From Acidobacteriota bacterium (lineage in GTDB: Bacteria > Acidobacteriota > Terriglobia > Terriglobales > Acidobacteriaceae), in the NCBI GenBank assembly GCA_003225075.1, contig QIAP01000041.1:24069-88068 (forward strand): DNA of 64,000 nucleotides. The letters are read 5' to 3'. Numbering within the stretch: the stretch's first letter is position 1; every line of letters begins with the position of its first letter. The notes under the pieces were generated by a model that had not been told where the DNA came from, did not search any database, and saw only the letters and a program-made list of their open reading frames with translations. Of this stretch, positions 53,786-62,214 are shown piece after piece. The position numbers and the translations under genes were made by a program.

Positions 53786-53975
53786 TAGATACTCGTCTAG
53801 CAACCGCGCAGGGATGCCCAGGAACGCATCGGATAGTCCAAAGGTATGCTGAGATCATCCGCGACCCTATCGTCTCGATTGCAGAGGCCTGGGAGCCCCT
53901 CTACAGGCATTCTGTAGAGCGTGCCTCCCCCGCACCTTCGCGGGGAAATACGTCCAGACCGATTATCTTACAGTT
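53786..53975 (+). ncRNA. Candidate structured small RNA downstream of argS
   Basis: The 279-bp gap between convergent argS and a small membrane protein begins with an extended -10-like TGATAAAAT (53771-53779). It then holds several strong hairpins: GATGC/GCATC (53813-53830), CTCTACAG/CTGTAGAG around a 5-nt loop (53899-53919) nested inside GAGGC/GCCTC (53884-53927), and CCCCGC/GCGGGG (53928-53945). A possible closing pairing (TCGTCT with AGACCGA) would enclose about 180 nt, the size of 6S RNA. No family is recognised from sequence. The hairpins could equally be a two-way terminator. Confidence 0.35.
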
Positions 53976-54027
53976 ACAGGCATTGCCGAAATGCCGGCAG
54001 TCTTCCTAAAAGACAAACACAGATTTA

Positions 54028-54246
54028 CTACGCGCTCCTGCCCCGGCCCGCCATCATCAATCCCGCGCCGCCTAAAATCAACACCGCGCTGATGATGGGG
54101 GAAACCCGCTCGCTATGCCGAGTCTGGATGCCGATATTGACATCACCGGCCTTAATGCCTTGGTTCTCGTTGTGCGGGATGGGAACGAAAAGTGAGGCAA
54201 TCCCCAGAATCAACAAAATCAGGCCCACCAACATTAAAGGCTTCAT
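54028..54246 (-). CDS. Small two-helix membrane protein
   Basis: This 72-residue protein has two membrane helices at residues about 3-20 (LMLVGLILLILGIASLFV) and 49-66 (ISAVLILGGAGLMMAG), joined by a short polar loop (IPHNENQGIKAGDVNIGIQT). GGAGGATTCA just before the ATG is a strong ribosome site, which supports a real gene. Its function is unknown. It is encoded alone between argS and pepA. Confidence 0.75.
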   Translation of the reverse strand: MKPLMLVGLILLILGIASLFVPIPHNENQGIKAGDVNIGIQTRHSERVSPIISAVLILGGAGLMMAGRGRSA

Positions 54247-54323
54247 TGAATCCTCCTGTAGCTAGCGGTGCTGCCTGCCAAATCACTAATTAGTCATGAT
54301 TCATGCCGATTGAATAACGCATC

Positions 54324-55871
54324 TCACGCCGCGAAATCCTTGGCGAACTCCACCAGCGCCCGAACCGCAATTCCCGATGGCCCTTTGGCGATCCATGCTT
54401 TGTTGTCTTCCATCCACGCAGTCCCGGCGATGTCGAGATGAATCCAGGGCGTGTCCTCGGCAAATTCTTTGAGGAACATCGCTGCCGTAATCGCTCCGCC
54501 CCAGCGCCCACCGGAGTTGACGATGTCGGCGATGTTGGAGCGAATGCTCTCTTTGTATTCCTCGTCAAGCGGCAGCCGCCACATCTTCTCGCCGGCTTTC
54601 CCCAGAGCCTTATTAAACCGCTCATACATTTGGTCGTCATTCGCGAAGACGCCGGCATTCACATATCCAAGCGCAACCCCGCAGGCGCCGGTCAGTGTGG
54701 CCGCGTCCACCAGGTGAGTGCAACCAAGCTGGCGCGCGTAGTAGAGACCATCGGCCAACACTAGCCGGCCTTCGGCGTCCGTATTGATGATTTCGATGGA
54801 TTTTCCGGACATCGCGATTTGTACGTCCCCGGGTTTCTGCGCTTTGCCTGACGGCATGTTTTCGGTGGCGCACACGATTGCCGTCACTTTAATTTTGGGT
54901 TTGAGCAGCGCGATGGCCCGCATCACGCCGATCATGGTTGCGCCCCCGGCCATGTCGTATTTCATTTTTTCCATACCGTCGGCAGGTTTGATCGAAATGC
55001 CGCCAGTATCGAAGGTGACGCCTTTGCCCACTAGCCCGAGCACAGGCTTCTCCGGCGCGCCCGCCGGCTCATAGCGGAGCACAATCAATGCCGGAGGCTC
55101 ATCAGACCCTTGGGCCACACTCCAGAACGCACCCATCTTCATTTCTTTGATCTTATCCGCGCCGAAGACCTCGCACTTAAGCCCCACTTCCTGCGCCATC
55201 TTTTTTGCGTGCTCGGCCAGCATAGTCGGCGTCATCCGATTGCTTGGCTCGTTCACCAACTCGCGGGTAAAATTCTGCGATTCACCAATGATGCGCGCCT
55301 CCTCCAGCGCCTTTTGAAGCCGGCCCTGGTCCCCGGTGGCGACCACCGTAACGGAGTCGATCCGCTGATCTTTGCGATCGCTCTTGTAAGTGTCAGGATC
55401 GAAGTCGCCGACAAACGCGCCTTCCACAATCGCTCTGACCCTTTCTTCCGCGCTGAGGCCGTTGCTCGGCGCCACAAAGGCAAAGCTCCGAACCCCCTTC
55501 GGCTTCAACGTCCGAACTGCAGTGCCGGCCATTTTGCGCAGCTCAAAAGCGGAAAAATTCTTGGCTCGGCCGCCGCCTACCAGCAGCAGGCGCTTGGCTT
55601 TGAGCTTCGCCGGGTGGTGCAGCAGCGTGGTCTCAAAAATCTTGCCAGTAACCTCGCCGCTGCCCACTATGTCGCGGGCGGCTTCACGGATGGCGCTGTC
55701 GCTGGCTTCGATTGAAGCTTCAGGTTTGTCTCTGTCGCCGCGATTCTTTCCATTCCGATCATCGCTTCGATCTTTTTCGGTTCGATCCTTTTCAGTCCGA
55801 TCCAGCGCGACCACAACGAGACATTCGGTCTCAACTTCAGCAGGAGAGGATAAAGAAAGATAAGTTTTCAT
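54324..55871 (-). CDS. pepA: Leucyl aminopeptidase (M17)
   Basis: This 515-residue M17 aminopeptidase removes N-terminal residues from peptides using two metal ions. The metal and catalytic signatures LVGKGVTFDTGGISIKP, MKYDMAGGA and NTDAEGRLVLADGL are intact. An unusual Asp/Arg/Lys/Glu-rich insertion (about residues 25-50) with the repeat RTEKD-RTEKD lies in the N-terminal domain. I start at MKTYLSL (55871); 14 codons upstream are open but unlike the family. It is transcribed alone. Confidence 0.93.
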   Translation of the reverse strand: MKTYLSLSSPAEVETECLVVVALDRTEKDRTEKDRSDDRNGKNRGDRDKPEASIEASDSAIREAARDIVGSGEVTGKIFETTLLHHPAKLKAKRLLLVGGGRAKNFSAFELRKMAGTAVRTLKPKGVRSFAFVAPSNGLSAEERVRAIVEGAFVGDFDPDTYKSDRKDQRIDSVTVVATGDQGRLQKALEEARIIGESQNFTRELVNEPSNRMTPTMLAEHAKKMAQEVGLKCEVFGADKIKEMKMGAFWSVAQGSDEPPALIVLRYEPAGAPEKPVLGLVGKGVTFDTGGISIKPADGMEKMKYDMAGGATMIGVMRAIALLKPKIKVTAIVCATENMPSGKAQKPGDVQIAMSGKSIEIINTDAEGRLVLADGLYYARQLGCTHLVDAATLTGACGVALGYVNAGVFANDDQMYERFNKALGKAGEKMWRLPLDEEYKESIRSNIADIVNSGGRWGGAITAAMFLKEFAEDTPWIHLDIAGTAWMEDNKAWIAKGPSGIAVRALVEFAKDFAA

Positions 55872-56047
55872 GGTGGTGTAGTTAGTATCGTCGGCTGAGG
55901 CCGAAATTTGCAAGGCGGGCGACTAAGCTGCCGTAAGTGAAACGTCCGCTTTCATCGCAGCGGAGCTCCCCACCAGCCAAACCACAGCGCCAGCGCTAAC
56001 AAATTGAAGTGCCGTTACCGAACCATGAGATAGCGAAGCGTTCAAAC

Positions 56048-56575
56048 CTAACTTCTGCGAGAGCGTGCCACGGCTTCCCGGGCTTCCTTGTCAGCAGTGC
56101 GGCGACGTTCGGTTTCGCGCTTGTCCCAGAGTTGCTTACCTTTGGCCAGCGCAAGTTCAACTTTCACCTTGCCTCGCTTGAAATACATTCGCGTGGGAAT
56201 TAGGGTCAGTCCGCGCTGCTGCGTCTTGCCGATCAATTTGCGGATTTCCTCCTTGTGCATCAGCAACTTGCGAGTTCGCAGCGGGGCATGGTTGAAGATG
56301 TTGCCATGCTCGTAGGCGCCGATGTGCGCGTTCAGCAACCAAAGTTCGCCATCCTTAACCAAACCATAGGCATCCTTGAGGTTAGTGTGACCGGCGCGTA
56401 CCGACTTCACTTCCGTACCGGTCAGGGCAACCCCGGCTTCGAATTTTTCCAGCAAGAAATAGTTATGTGAAGCGATCCTATTAACAGCGGCATCTCGGTC
56501 GCCGGCCGCAGTTGGGTCTCGGCGAGGATTCTTCTCCGGCATTGGCCGGGTTTGGTGTCCGGGCTGACGCGCCAT
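56048..56575 (-). CDS. smpB: SsrA-binding protein SmpB
   Basis: SmpB binds tmRNA and rescues stalled ribosomes. The OB-fold core is complete (NYFLLEKFEAGVALTGTEVK, then NLKDAYGLV, LLMHKEEI, and LIPTRMYFKRGKVKVELALA), followed by the basic tail GKQLWDKRETERRRTADKEA. The protein has 175 residues from the first ATG; an ATG at 56542 would give the usual length, so the N-terminal 11 residues may not be made. The tmRNA gene is not visible in the window. Confidence 0.95.
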   Translation of the reverse strand: MARQPGHQTRPMPEKNPRRDPTAAGDRDAAVNRIASHNYFLLEKFEAGVALTGTEVKSVRAGHTNLKDAYGLVKDGELWLLNAHIGAYEHGNIFNHAPLRTRKLLMHKEEIRKLIGKTQQRGLTLIPTRMYFKRGKVKVELALAKGKQLWDKRETERRRTADKEAREAVARSRRS

Positions 56576-56671
56576 GCGTCAGTTATCTCACAGGAAGGCG
56601 GCGGGTGCCAGGTCTAGGCCTAATCAGGTCTCAGGCGGACTTAGGAGCGCAGGCGCAGTTCGAAAAAAAAA

Positions 56672-57043
56672 ATGCTCAAGTACCTGTTCGTTTTACTTAG
56701 TTGCTTTTCGCTGGGCTTTGGGCAGAAGGCGCCGCAACCTTGTAAACCCCTGACCTATTTTGGTGTTCACGGCTGTGCTCCCTCGGCTGCGGGCATATGT
56801 CCTACGGGCTATCAGGCAAAGGCGGTGTGTCCAAGCAATCCCATGATGAAGGCTCCCTGCCGCCTGATGTGTGTGGTCAAGGGAAAGACGGCGGCGAAGA
56901 AAAAGCCAGTTGCTGTGGAAATCCCACGCTGCTGGCGCGTATCCGTGACCAACGGCTGGGGGTGGAAACTTTGGGGGCTAAGACCAAAGAGTGTAACTAC
57001 CAGCAGAGCACTAACTTCGGAAGGCTTAATAGCGATGCTATAA
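56672..57043 (+). CDS. Small Cys-rich secreted protein (uncertain)
   Basis: This 123-residue frame opens with a convincing signal peptide (LKYLFVLLSCFSLGFGQ), followed by 50 residues with six cysteines (CKPLTYFGVHGC, AGICP, AVCPSNPMMKAPC, MC). From about residue 75 the composition changes to Lys/Trp/Arg-rich sequence that looks less like a folded protein, and the stop TAA is part of the promoter of the secretin gene. A frameshift or stop loss may have altered the end. A run of ten A's precedes the ATG and there is no ribosome site. Confidence 0.45.
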   Translation: MLKYLFVLLSCFSLGFGQKAPQPCKPLTYFGVHGCAPSAAGICPTGYQAKAVCPSNPMMKAPCRLMCVVKGKTAAKKKPVAVEIPRCWRVSVTNGWGWKLWGLRPKSVTTSRALTSEGLIAML

Positions 57044-57044
57044 T
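57036..57044 (+). promoter_or_regulatory. Extended -10 promoter of the secretin/pseudopilin operon
   Basis: TGCTATAAT (TGn plus consensus TATAAT) lies 91 bases before the secretin ATG. The same TGCTATAATC string is found in the tRNA-Phe promoter. The -35 region (TTCGGA at 17 bp) is poor. Confidence 0.55.
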
Positions 57045-57135
57045 CACGCCACCCAAAGCTATTTTTGCCAACATTTGCACAACCCCAGGCCTTCGGGCAT
57101 GGCCACCCAAGGCTTAGATTGCTTGTGAGGACCAA

Positions 57136-59481
57136 TTGATGACACGCCTGATCCGTCCGGCGGCCGTGCTCTTGCTTGTGATGACCGTCGTCCTCCCCCT
57201 TGCCGCTGATAAGGCTAAGTCCCTCTACAACAAAGGAAAGGACGCCGAAGCCCGCCAGAATTACGAGATGGCGTACGACTTTTACAAGCAGGCCTACGAT
57301 CTGAAACCCAAGGACTTACTGTACCGGACGTCGTTCCAGCGCATGCGCTTTCTTTCCGCCGCTTCGCATGTCCACCGCGGGCAGTTACTGCGTGAAGCTG
57401 GCAAGCTCGATGAGGCTCTGGCCGAGTTTCAGAAAGCCACCGATATCGACTCTTCAAGCTTTATTGCCCAACAGGAACTTCGGCGCACCCAGCAGATGAT
57501 CGACGAGTCGAAGAATCCGCAGCCGCAGGCGGCGGCCTCACCACCGAACTCCCTGAAGAGACGGCTCGAACAAGCCCTTGGCCCAGTTGAATTGGCCCCT
57601 ATTTCGAACAGTCCCATCACCCTTAAGCTCACTGAAGACAGCAAAGTAATTTATGAGACCGTTGGCAAGCTGGCTGGAATCAATGTGCTGTTTGATCCGG
57701 ACTACACTTCGCGGCGCATCAAGATCGAGCTGAACGGGGTGACTCTTGAGGAGGCGCTTGAAATTATCGCCATGGAATCAAAGACGTTCTGGCGGCCGGT
57801 GACCTCGAACACCATCTTCGTAGCGTCTGACAATCCGGCAAAGCGCAAAGAACTGGAACAAAGCGTCATCAAGACGTTTTACATGACCAACCTGTCCCAA
57901 CCCACGGAGTTGCAAGACGTAGTAAACGCGATGCGAACGATTCTTGAGGTCAGTCGCATCCAGCAGTTGCCATCGCAGTCCGCCATCGTAGTGCGCGGCA
58001 CTCCCGATCAGATTGCGTTGGCGCAGAAATTAATCGACGACCTGGATAAAGCCAAGCCGGAAGTGATTGTGGAAGTTGCGGTAATGCAAGTAAGCCGGGA
58101 CAAGATTCGCACATTAGGAATTAATCCGCCGACCAGCGCCACCGTGGCGCTGCAAAGCAATATCAATACCACCACACCAGCAACCACAACCAACGGCACT
58201 ACCGTAAACACCAACACCAGTTCGGGAACGCCGAATCAGATCAATTTGAACCGGATCAACAATCTGAACGCGACCGATTTTCAGGTCACCATCCCACAGG
58301 CCACCGCCACGGCCCTGCTGAGTGACACCAATACAAAGCTCATCCAGAATCCACAGATCCGAGCGCTGGACGGGCAAAAAGCCTCGTTGAAGATTGGCGA
58401 CCGCGTTCCGGTGGCCACCGGTTCGTTCCAGCCCGGTATCGGTGGCGTGGGCATTAACCCACTAGTTAACACGCAATTTCAGTACCTCGATGTGGGCGTA
58501 AACATTGACATAACCCCGCATGTGCACGGCGGACGAGAAGTCACTTTGAAGATGTCGCTCGATATCTCTGCCGTCACCTCGACGACAAACATTGGTGGTA
58601 TCAATCAGCCGGTGATCGGGCAACGCAAAATCGAGCACGAAATCCGCTTGAAGGATGGAGAAGTAAATTTGCTGGGCGGCATTTTGGAAGACCAGCAGAC
58701 CAAAGCGCTGAGCGGTATCCCAGGGCTGTCGAATATTCCAATACTCAAGTACTTGTTCTCGCAGACTAATACTGAACATCGCGAAAACGAGATCGTATTC
58801 GTTCTGGTGCCGCACATCGTACGCGGTCAGGATATTTCGGGACGAAATCAGGAAATGCTGGACGTAGGCACGGCAAATGCGATCGAGCTGCGGCACTTCA
58901 GCAAGCAGCCTCCAGCGCCCACATCGCAAAATCAGAACCAGACTGCGCCACCCGCTCCACAGGCGCCGGCGGGCACACAAGCTCCGCAGAACGTTCCGCA
59001 AGCGCCACCGCAAAACCAAACGCCGCCACAAAACACTACGCCACCTCCTTCCGCGGGGGGTGCCGGTGGCGCCGGCTTCGTATTTGATCCGCCTACCATT
59101 TCGCAGGCCAAGGGATCCACCTTTACGGTGAACGTTCTGTTGAGCGGCGGGCAAAACATATATTCCGTTCCAGTGCAGATAACTTACGATCCCGGCGAAT
59201 TGCAGGTGGTGAACGTTTCCAATGGAGGCTTTCTATCGCAGGATGGACAGGCGGTGGCATTGGTGCACCGCGATGATCCCTCAACGGGAACGTTGCAGAT
59301 TACGGCGACGCGGCCACCGGGCTCGGGCGGAGTCTCTGGCCAGGGCGCGGTTGCGACGCTGACCTTCATGGCTAAGAGCAACGGACAATCTACGATCGCC
59401 ATTACCCGGGGCGGGGCGCGCGATCCCGCCATGCAGCCCATCCCGGTAAATGGAGCACAAGCGACCGTAACCATTCAATAA
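57136..59481 (+). CDS. Secretin (GspD/PilQ-like) with N-terminal TPR and C-terminal cohesin domain
   Basis: This 781-residue outer-membrane protein has a signal peptide (about 1-24) followed by TPR-like repeats (30-115), an STN/N0-like segment with VIYETVGKLAGINVLFDPDY (170-235), an N1-type domain, and a secretin pore (330-570) with the conserved VPVATGSF and LKDGEVNLLGGIL. A Thr/Asn-rich insertion interrupts the N1-pore boundary. After a 60-residue Pro/Gln linker, residues 648-781 form a cohesin-type domain. Two pseudopilin genes follow at once, so this is a type II secretion/type IV pilus-like system, but no ATPase is present in the window. GAGGA precedes the ATG. Confidence 0.88.
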   Translation: MMTRLIRPAAVLLLVMTVVLPLAADKAKSLYNKGKDAEARQNYEMAYDFYKQAYDLKPKDLLYRTSFQRMRFLSAASHVHRGQLLREAGKLDEALAEFQKATDIDSSSFIAQQELRRTQQMIDESKNPQPQAAASPPNSLKRRLEQALGPVELAPISNSPITLKLTEDSKVIYETVGKLAGINVLFDPDYTSRRIKIELNGVTLEEALEIIAMESKTFWRPVTSNTIFVASDNPAKRKELEQSVIKTFYMTNLSQPTELQDVVNAMRTILEVSRIQQLPSQSAIVVRGTPDQIALAQKLIDDLDKAKPEVIVEVAVMQVSRDKIRTLGINPPTSATVALQSNINTTTPATTTNGTTVNTNTSSGTPNQINLNRINNLNATDFQVTIPQATATALLSDTNTKLIQNPQIRALDGQKASLKIGDRVPVATGSFQPGIGGVGINPLVNTQFQYLDVGVNIDITPHVHGGREVTLKMSLDISAVTSTTNIGGINQPVIGQRKIEHEIRLKDGEVNLLGGILEDQQTKALSGIPGLSNIPILKYLFSQTNTEHRENEIVFVLVPHIVRGQDISGRNQEMLDVGTANAIELRHFSKQPPAPTSQNQNQTAPPAPQAPAGTQAPQNVPQAPPQNQTPPQNTTPPPSAGGAGGAGFVFDPPTISQAKGSTFTVNVLLSGGQNIYSVPVQITYDPGELQVVNVSNGGFLSQDGQAVALVHRDDPSTGTLQITATRPPGSGGVSGQGAVATLTFMAKSNGQSTIAITRGGARDPAMQPIPVNGAQATVTIQ

Positions 59482-59503
59482 CCTGGTTCGGTAGAATATT
59501 CAT

Positions 59504-59992
59504 ATGCAGATATTTTTCCCTAAGGTGGACGGTGCGCGTCTGAAGCGCAATCGAGCATCCGGTTTCACCTTGATCGAACTGATTGTAGCCACAGCGATTA
59601 TCGTCATTCTAACCAGCATGGTGCTCCCGCTCGCGCGGTTGAATATCCAACGCGAAAGAGAACGCGAGCTGCGTTACGACCTGTGGATGATGCGCGACGC
59701 AATTGATCGCTACAAGGATGCAGCCGATCGCGGTGCCTTTCAGATCAAGGTTGGCACCGAAGGCTATCCGGCGGATCTCGACACACTGGTGAGTGGGGTT
59801 GATGTGGGCGGCAAGAAAGTCCGGTTCCTGCGCAAGATTCCAGTCGATCCCATGACCGGGAAAGCCGAATGGGGCATGCGTTCCATGCAGGATGATCCCA
59901 CGTCGGACTCCTGGGGCGGGCAAAGTGTTTTTGATGTGTTCACCAAATCTGAAGGCACGGCACTCGACGGGACGAAGTACAAAGAATGGTAA
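59504..59992 (+). CDS. Type II secretion pseudopilin (GspG-like), first
   Basis: This 162-residue protein has the prepilin signature GFTLIELIVATAIIVILTSM, with cleavage expected after Gly20 and the conserved Glu at +5. The periplasmic part contains RDAIDRYKDAADRGAF and the typical pseudopilin end (GWGGQSVFDVFTKSEGTALDGTKYKEW-like; shown only in part). It lies 22 bp after the secretin gene and overlaps the next pseudopilin by 7 bp, indicating one transcript and coupled translation. Confidence 0.9.
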   Translation: MQIFFPKVDGARLKRNRASGFTLIELIVATAIIVILTSMVLPLARLNIQRERERELRYDLWMMRDAIDRYKDAADRGAFQIKVGTEGYPADLDTLVSGVDVGGKKVRFLRKIPVDPMTGKAEWGMRSMQDDPTSDSWGGQSVFDVFTKSEGTALDGTKYKEW

Positions 59993-60390
59993 GTCGTCGC
60001 AAAAACCCGCACAGCTGCGGTTTTACGCTGATTGAAATGATGATCGTGATCAGCATCATGCTGATCCTCGTCTCGATCGCGGTTCCGCTCTACAACCAAT
60101 CGGTTCTGCGCGCCAAAGAATCCGTATTGCGGCAGGACCTGTTTACCCTACGGTCAGTGATTTCGCAATTTACCTTGGATAAGCAGCGGGCACCGCAGTC
60201 ACTGGATGATCTGGTGCAGGCGGCCTATCTCCCGAAGGTCCCAAACGATCCTTTCACCGGCCAGTCCAACTGGCAGGTAGAGCAGGAAGATGTGCTGCTG
60301 GCGGTAGACCAGACTCAGCCGGGAATCAGCGATGTACACAGCGCGTCCAACCAGACGGGTAGCGACGGGACGGCGTACAGCTCGTGGTGA
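59986..60390 (+). CDS. Type II secretion pseudopilin (GspG-like), second
   Basis: This 134-residue protein has the prepilin cleavage motif CGFTLIEMMIVISIMLILVS near the N-terminus, a following LRQDLFTLRSVISQFTLDKQ helix and the DDLVQAAYLPKVPNDPFTG region shared with GspG. The C-terminus (GSDGTAYSSW) resembles that of the first pseudopilin (DGTKYKEW), so the two look like an old duplication. It is the last gene of the secretin operon. Confidence 0.9.
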   Translation: MVSRRKNPHSCGFTLIEMMIVISIMLILVSIAVPLYNQSVLRAKESVLRQDLFTLRSVISQFTLDKQRAPQSLDDLVQAAYLPKVPNDPFTGQSNWQVEQEDVLLAVDQTQPGISDVHSASNQTGSDGTAYSSW

Positions 60391-60443
60391 TATAAATTCC
60401 CCTTTCTTAATCTTTGCCGTGTGCCCCTAAGCATCTTGTGGCA

Positions 60444-60472
60444 TTGAACACTTACTCTGAACAAAATACTAT
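60444..60472 (+). promoter_or_regulatory. Probable sigma-70 promoter of hutU
   Basis: TTGAAC, a 17-bp spacer and TACTAT form a good pair. The -10 box ends only six bases before the hutU ATG, so transcription should begin at or beside the start codon, in line with the lack of a ribosome site. Confidence 0.55.
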
Positions 60473-60478
60473 CTCCTT

Positions 60479-62158
60479 ATGCCGGTTGAGACCGAAATCA
60501 ATCAGAAAGCGCGTTCCCCAATTCGCGCGCCCCGCGGCACGACGCTTTCCTGCAAGAGTTGGCAGCAAGAAGCCGCCATGCGCATGTTGATGAACAACCT
60601 CGATGAAGAAGTGGCAGAGCGACCGGATGAACTTGTGGTTTACGGCGGCACCGGGAAAGCCGCGCGCAATTGGGAGTGTTATCACGCCATCGTCGGCACC
60701 CTTAAGAAACTCGAGAATGATGAGACCTTGCTGGTGCAATCTGGCAAGCCGGTGGGTGTATTCAAGACGCATGACTACGCCCCGCGCGTACTGATCGCGA
60801 ACTCTAATCTGGTGGGCCACTGGTCCAACTGGGAAAAATTCAACGAGCTGGAGCGGGCCGGTCTCATGATGTACGGGCAGATGACCGCGGGATCATGGAT
60901 CTATATCGGCTCACAAGGAATCGTACAGGGGACGTTTGAAACCTTTTCTGCTGCGGGCGAAAAACATTTTGGCGGCGATTTGCACGGCAAGCTGATCGTT
61001 TCCGGCGGCATGGGCGGCATGGGCGGCGCCCAGCCACTGGCAGCGACCATGGCCGGTGGGGTATTTCTGGGCATTGACGTTGACGTCGAGCGCATAAAGA
61101 AACGCCTGAAGACCGGCTACTGCGATTTTCTGGTCACGACTCTCGACGAAGCCCTGCGCATTGTGAAGAACGCAGTCCGCAAGAAAGAAAATATTTCCGT
61201 CGGGCTGGTAGGGAATTGCGCCGACATTATTCCTGAACTCGGCGAGCGCGGCGTAGTGCCTGACATTCTTACCGATCAGACTTCAGCGCACGATCCGCTG
61301 AATGGCTATGTGCCGAATGGCATGTCGCTCGAACAAGCGCTCGAGCTGCGCAAGCGTGATCCGAAAAGCTACCAGGAGAAGTCGCTCGACTCGATTGCCC
61401 GGCATGTCGAAGGCATGCTTCGACTGCAGAAGATGGGCGCGGTCACGTTCGATTACGGCAACAACATCCGAACCTTCGCCTTCGACCGCGGCATAAAGAA
61501 TGCATACGACTTTCCGGGATTCGTACCCGCGTATATTCGGCCGCTGTTCTGCGAAGGACGCGGCCCGTTCCGCTGGGTGGCGTTGTCAGGCGAACCCTCG
61601 GACATTGCGGTGACCGACAATCTCGTCCTGGAACTCTTCCCGGAGAATCGCATTCTGCGGCGTTGGATTGAGCTGGCGCGTAAACGGATCAAGTTTCAAG
61701 GATTGCCGGCGCGCATCTGTTGGTTGGGTTACGGCGAGCGAGCACAGTTTGGGCTGGCAATGAATGATCTGGTCAAGAAAGGTAAGATCAAGGGGCCGAT
61801 TGTGATTGGTCGTGATCATCTCGATTGCGGTTCGGTCGCGTCTCCGTTCCGCGAGACCGAGAGCATGAAAGATGGCAGCGATGCCGTTGCCGACTGGCCG
61901 CTGCTCAATGCACTCCTGAACACTGCTGCGGGCGCATCCTGGGTTTCGATTCACAACGGCGGCGGGGTGGGCATCGGCTACTCATTGCACGCCGGTCAGG
62001 TGACTGTTGCGGATGGCACCGAAATGATGGCCAAGCGGATTGAGCGTGTGCTGACGACGGACCCAGGAATGGGCGTGATACGGCACGTGGACGCCGGTTA
62101 CGGCGAGGCCTCAGAGTTCGCCAAGAAGACCGGAGTGAAGATCCCGATGGAGGGATAG
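60479..62158 (+). CDS. hutU: Urocanate hydratase
   Basis: This 559-residue enzyme converts urocanate to imidazolonepropionate, the second step of histidine breakdown, using bound NAD. The NAD region with [20 protein letters not shown] and the conserved [30 protein letters not shown] and [15 protein letters not shown] segments are present. The length is as expected for the family. hutI follows after 56 bp on the same strand. hutH is not in the window. Confidence 0.96.
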   Translation: MPVETEINQKARSPIRAPRGTTLSCKSWQQEAAMRMLMNNLDEEVAERPDELVVYGGTGKAARNWECYHAIVGTLKKLENDETLLVQSGKPVGVFKTHDYAPRVLIANSNLVGHWSNWEKFNELERAGLMMYGQMTAGSWIYIGSQGIVQGTFETFSAAGEKHFGGDLHGKLIVSGGMGGMGGAQPLAATMAGGVFLGIDVDVERIKKRLKTGYCDFLVTTLDEALRIVKNAVRKKENISVGLVGNCADIIPELGERGVVPDILTDQTSAHDPLNGYVPNGMSLEQALELRKRDPKSYQEKSLDSIARHVEGMLRLQKMGAVTFDYGNNIRTFAFDRGIKNAYDFPGFVPAYIRPLFCEGRGPFRWVALSGEPSDIAVTDNLVLELFPENRILRRWIELARKRIKFQGLPARICWLGYGERAQFGLAMNDLVKKGKIKGPIVIGRDHLDCGSVASPFRETESMKDGSDAVADWPLLNALLNTAAGASWVSIHNGGGVGIGYSLHAGQVTVADGTEMMAKRIERVLTTDPGMGVIRHVDAGYGEASEFAKKTGVKIPMEG

Positions 62159-62214
62159 TTGTCTCCTTTCCGATTCAGCGTAATGCAGATTCATCGCTGC
62201 TACACTACCTGCGA

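Noticed and set aside
56797..57117. 106-residue frame overlapping the Cys-rich secreted gene
   Set aside because: It lacks a signal peptide and a ribosome site, and its end lies in the secretin promoter region; I regard it as a shadow.
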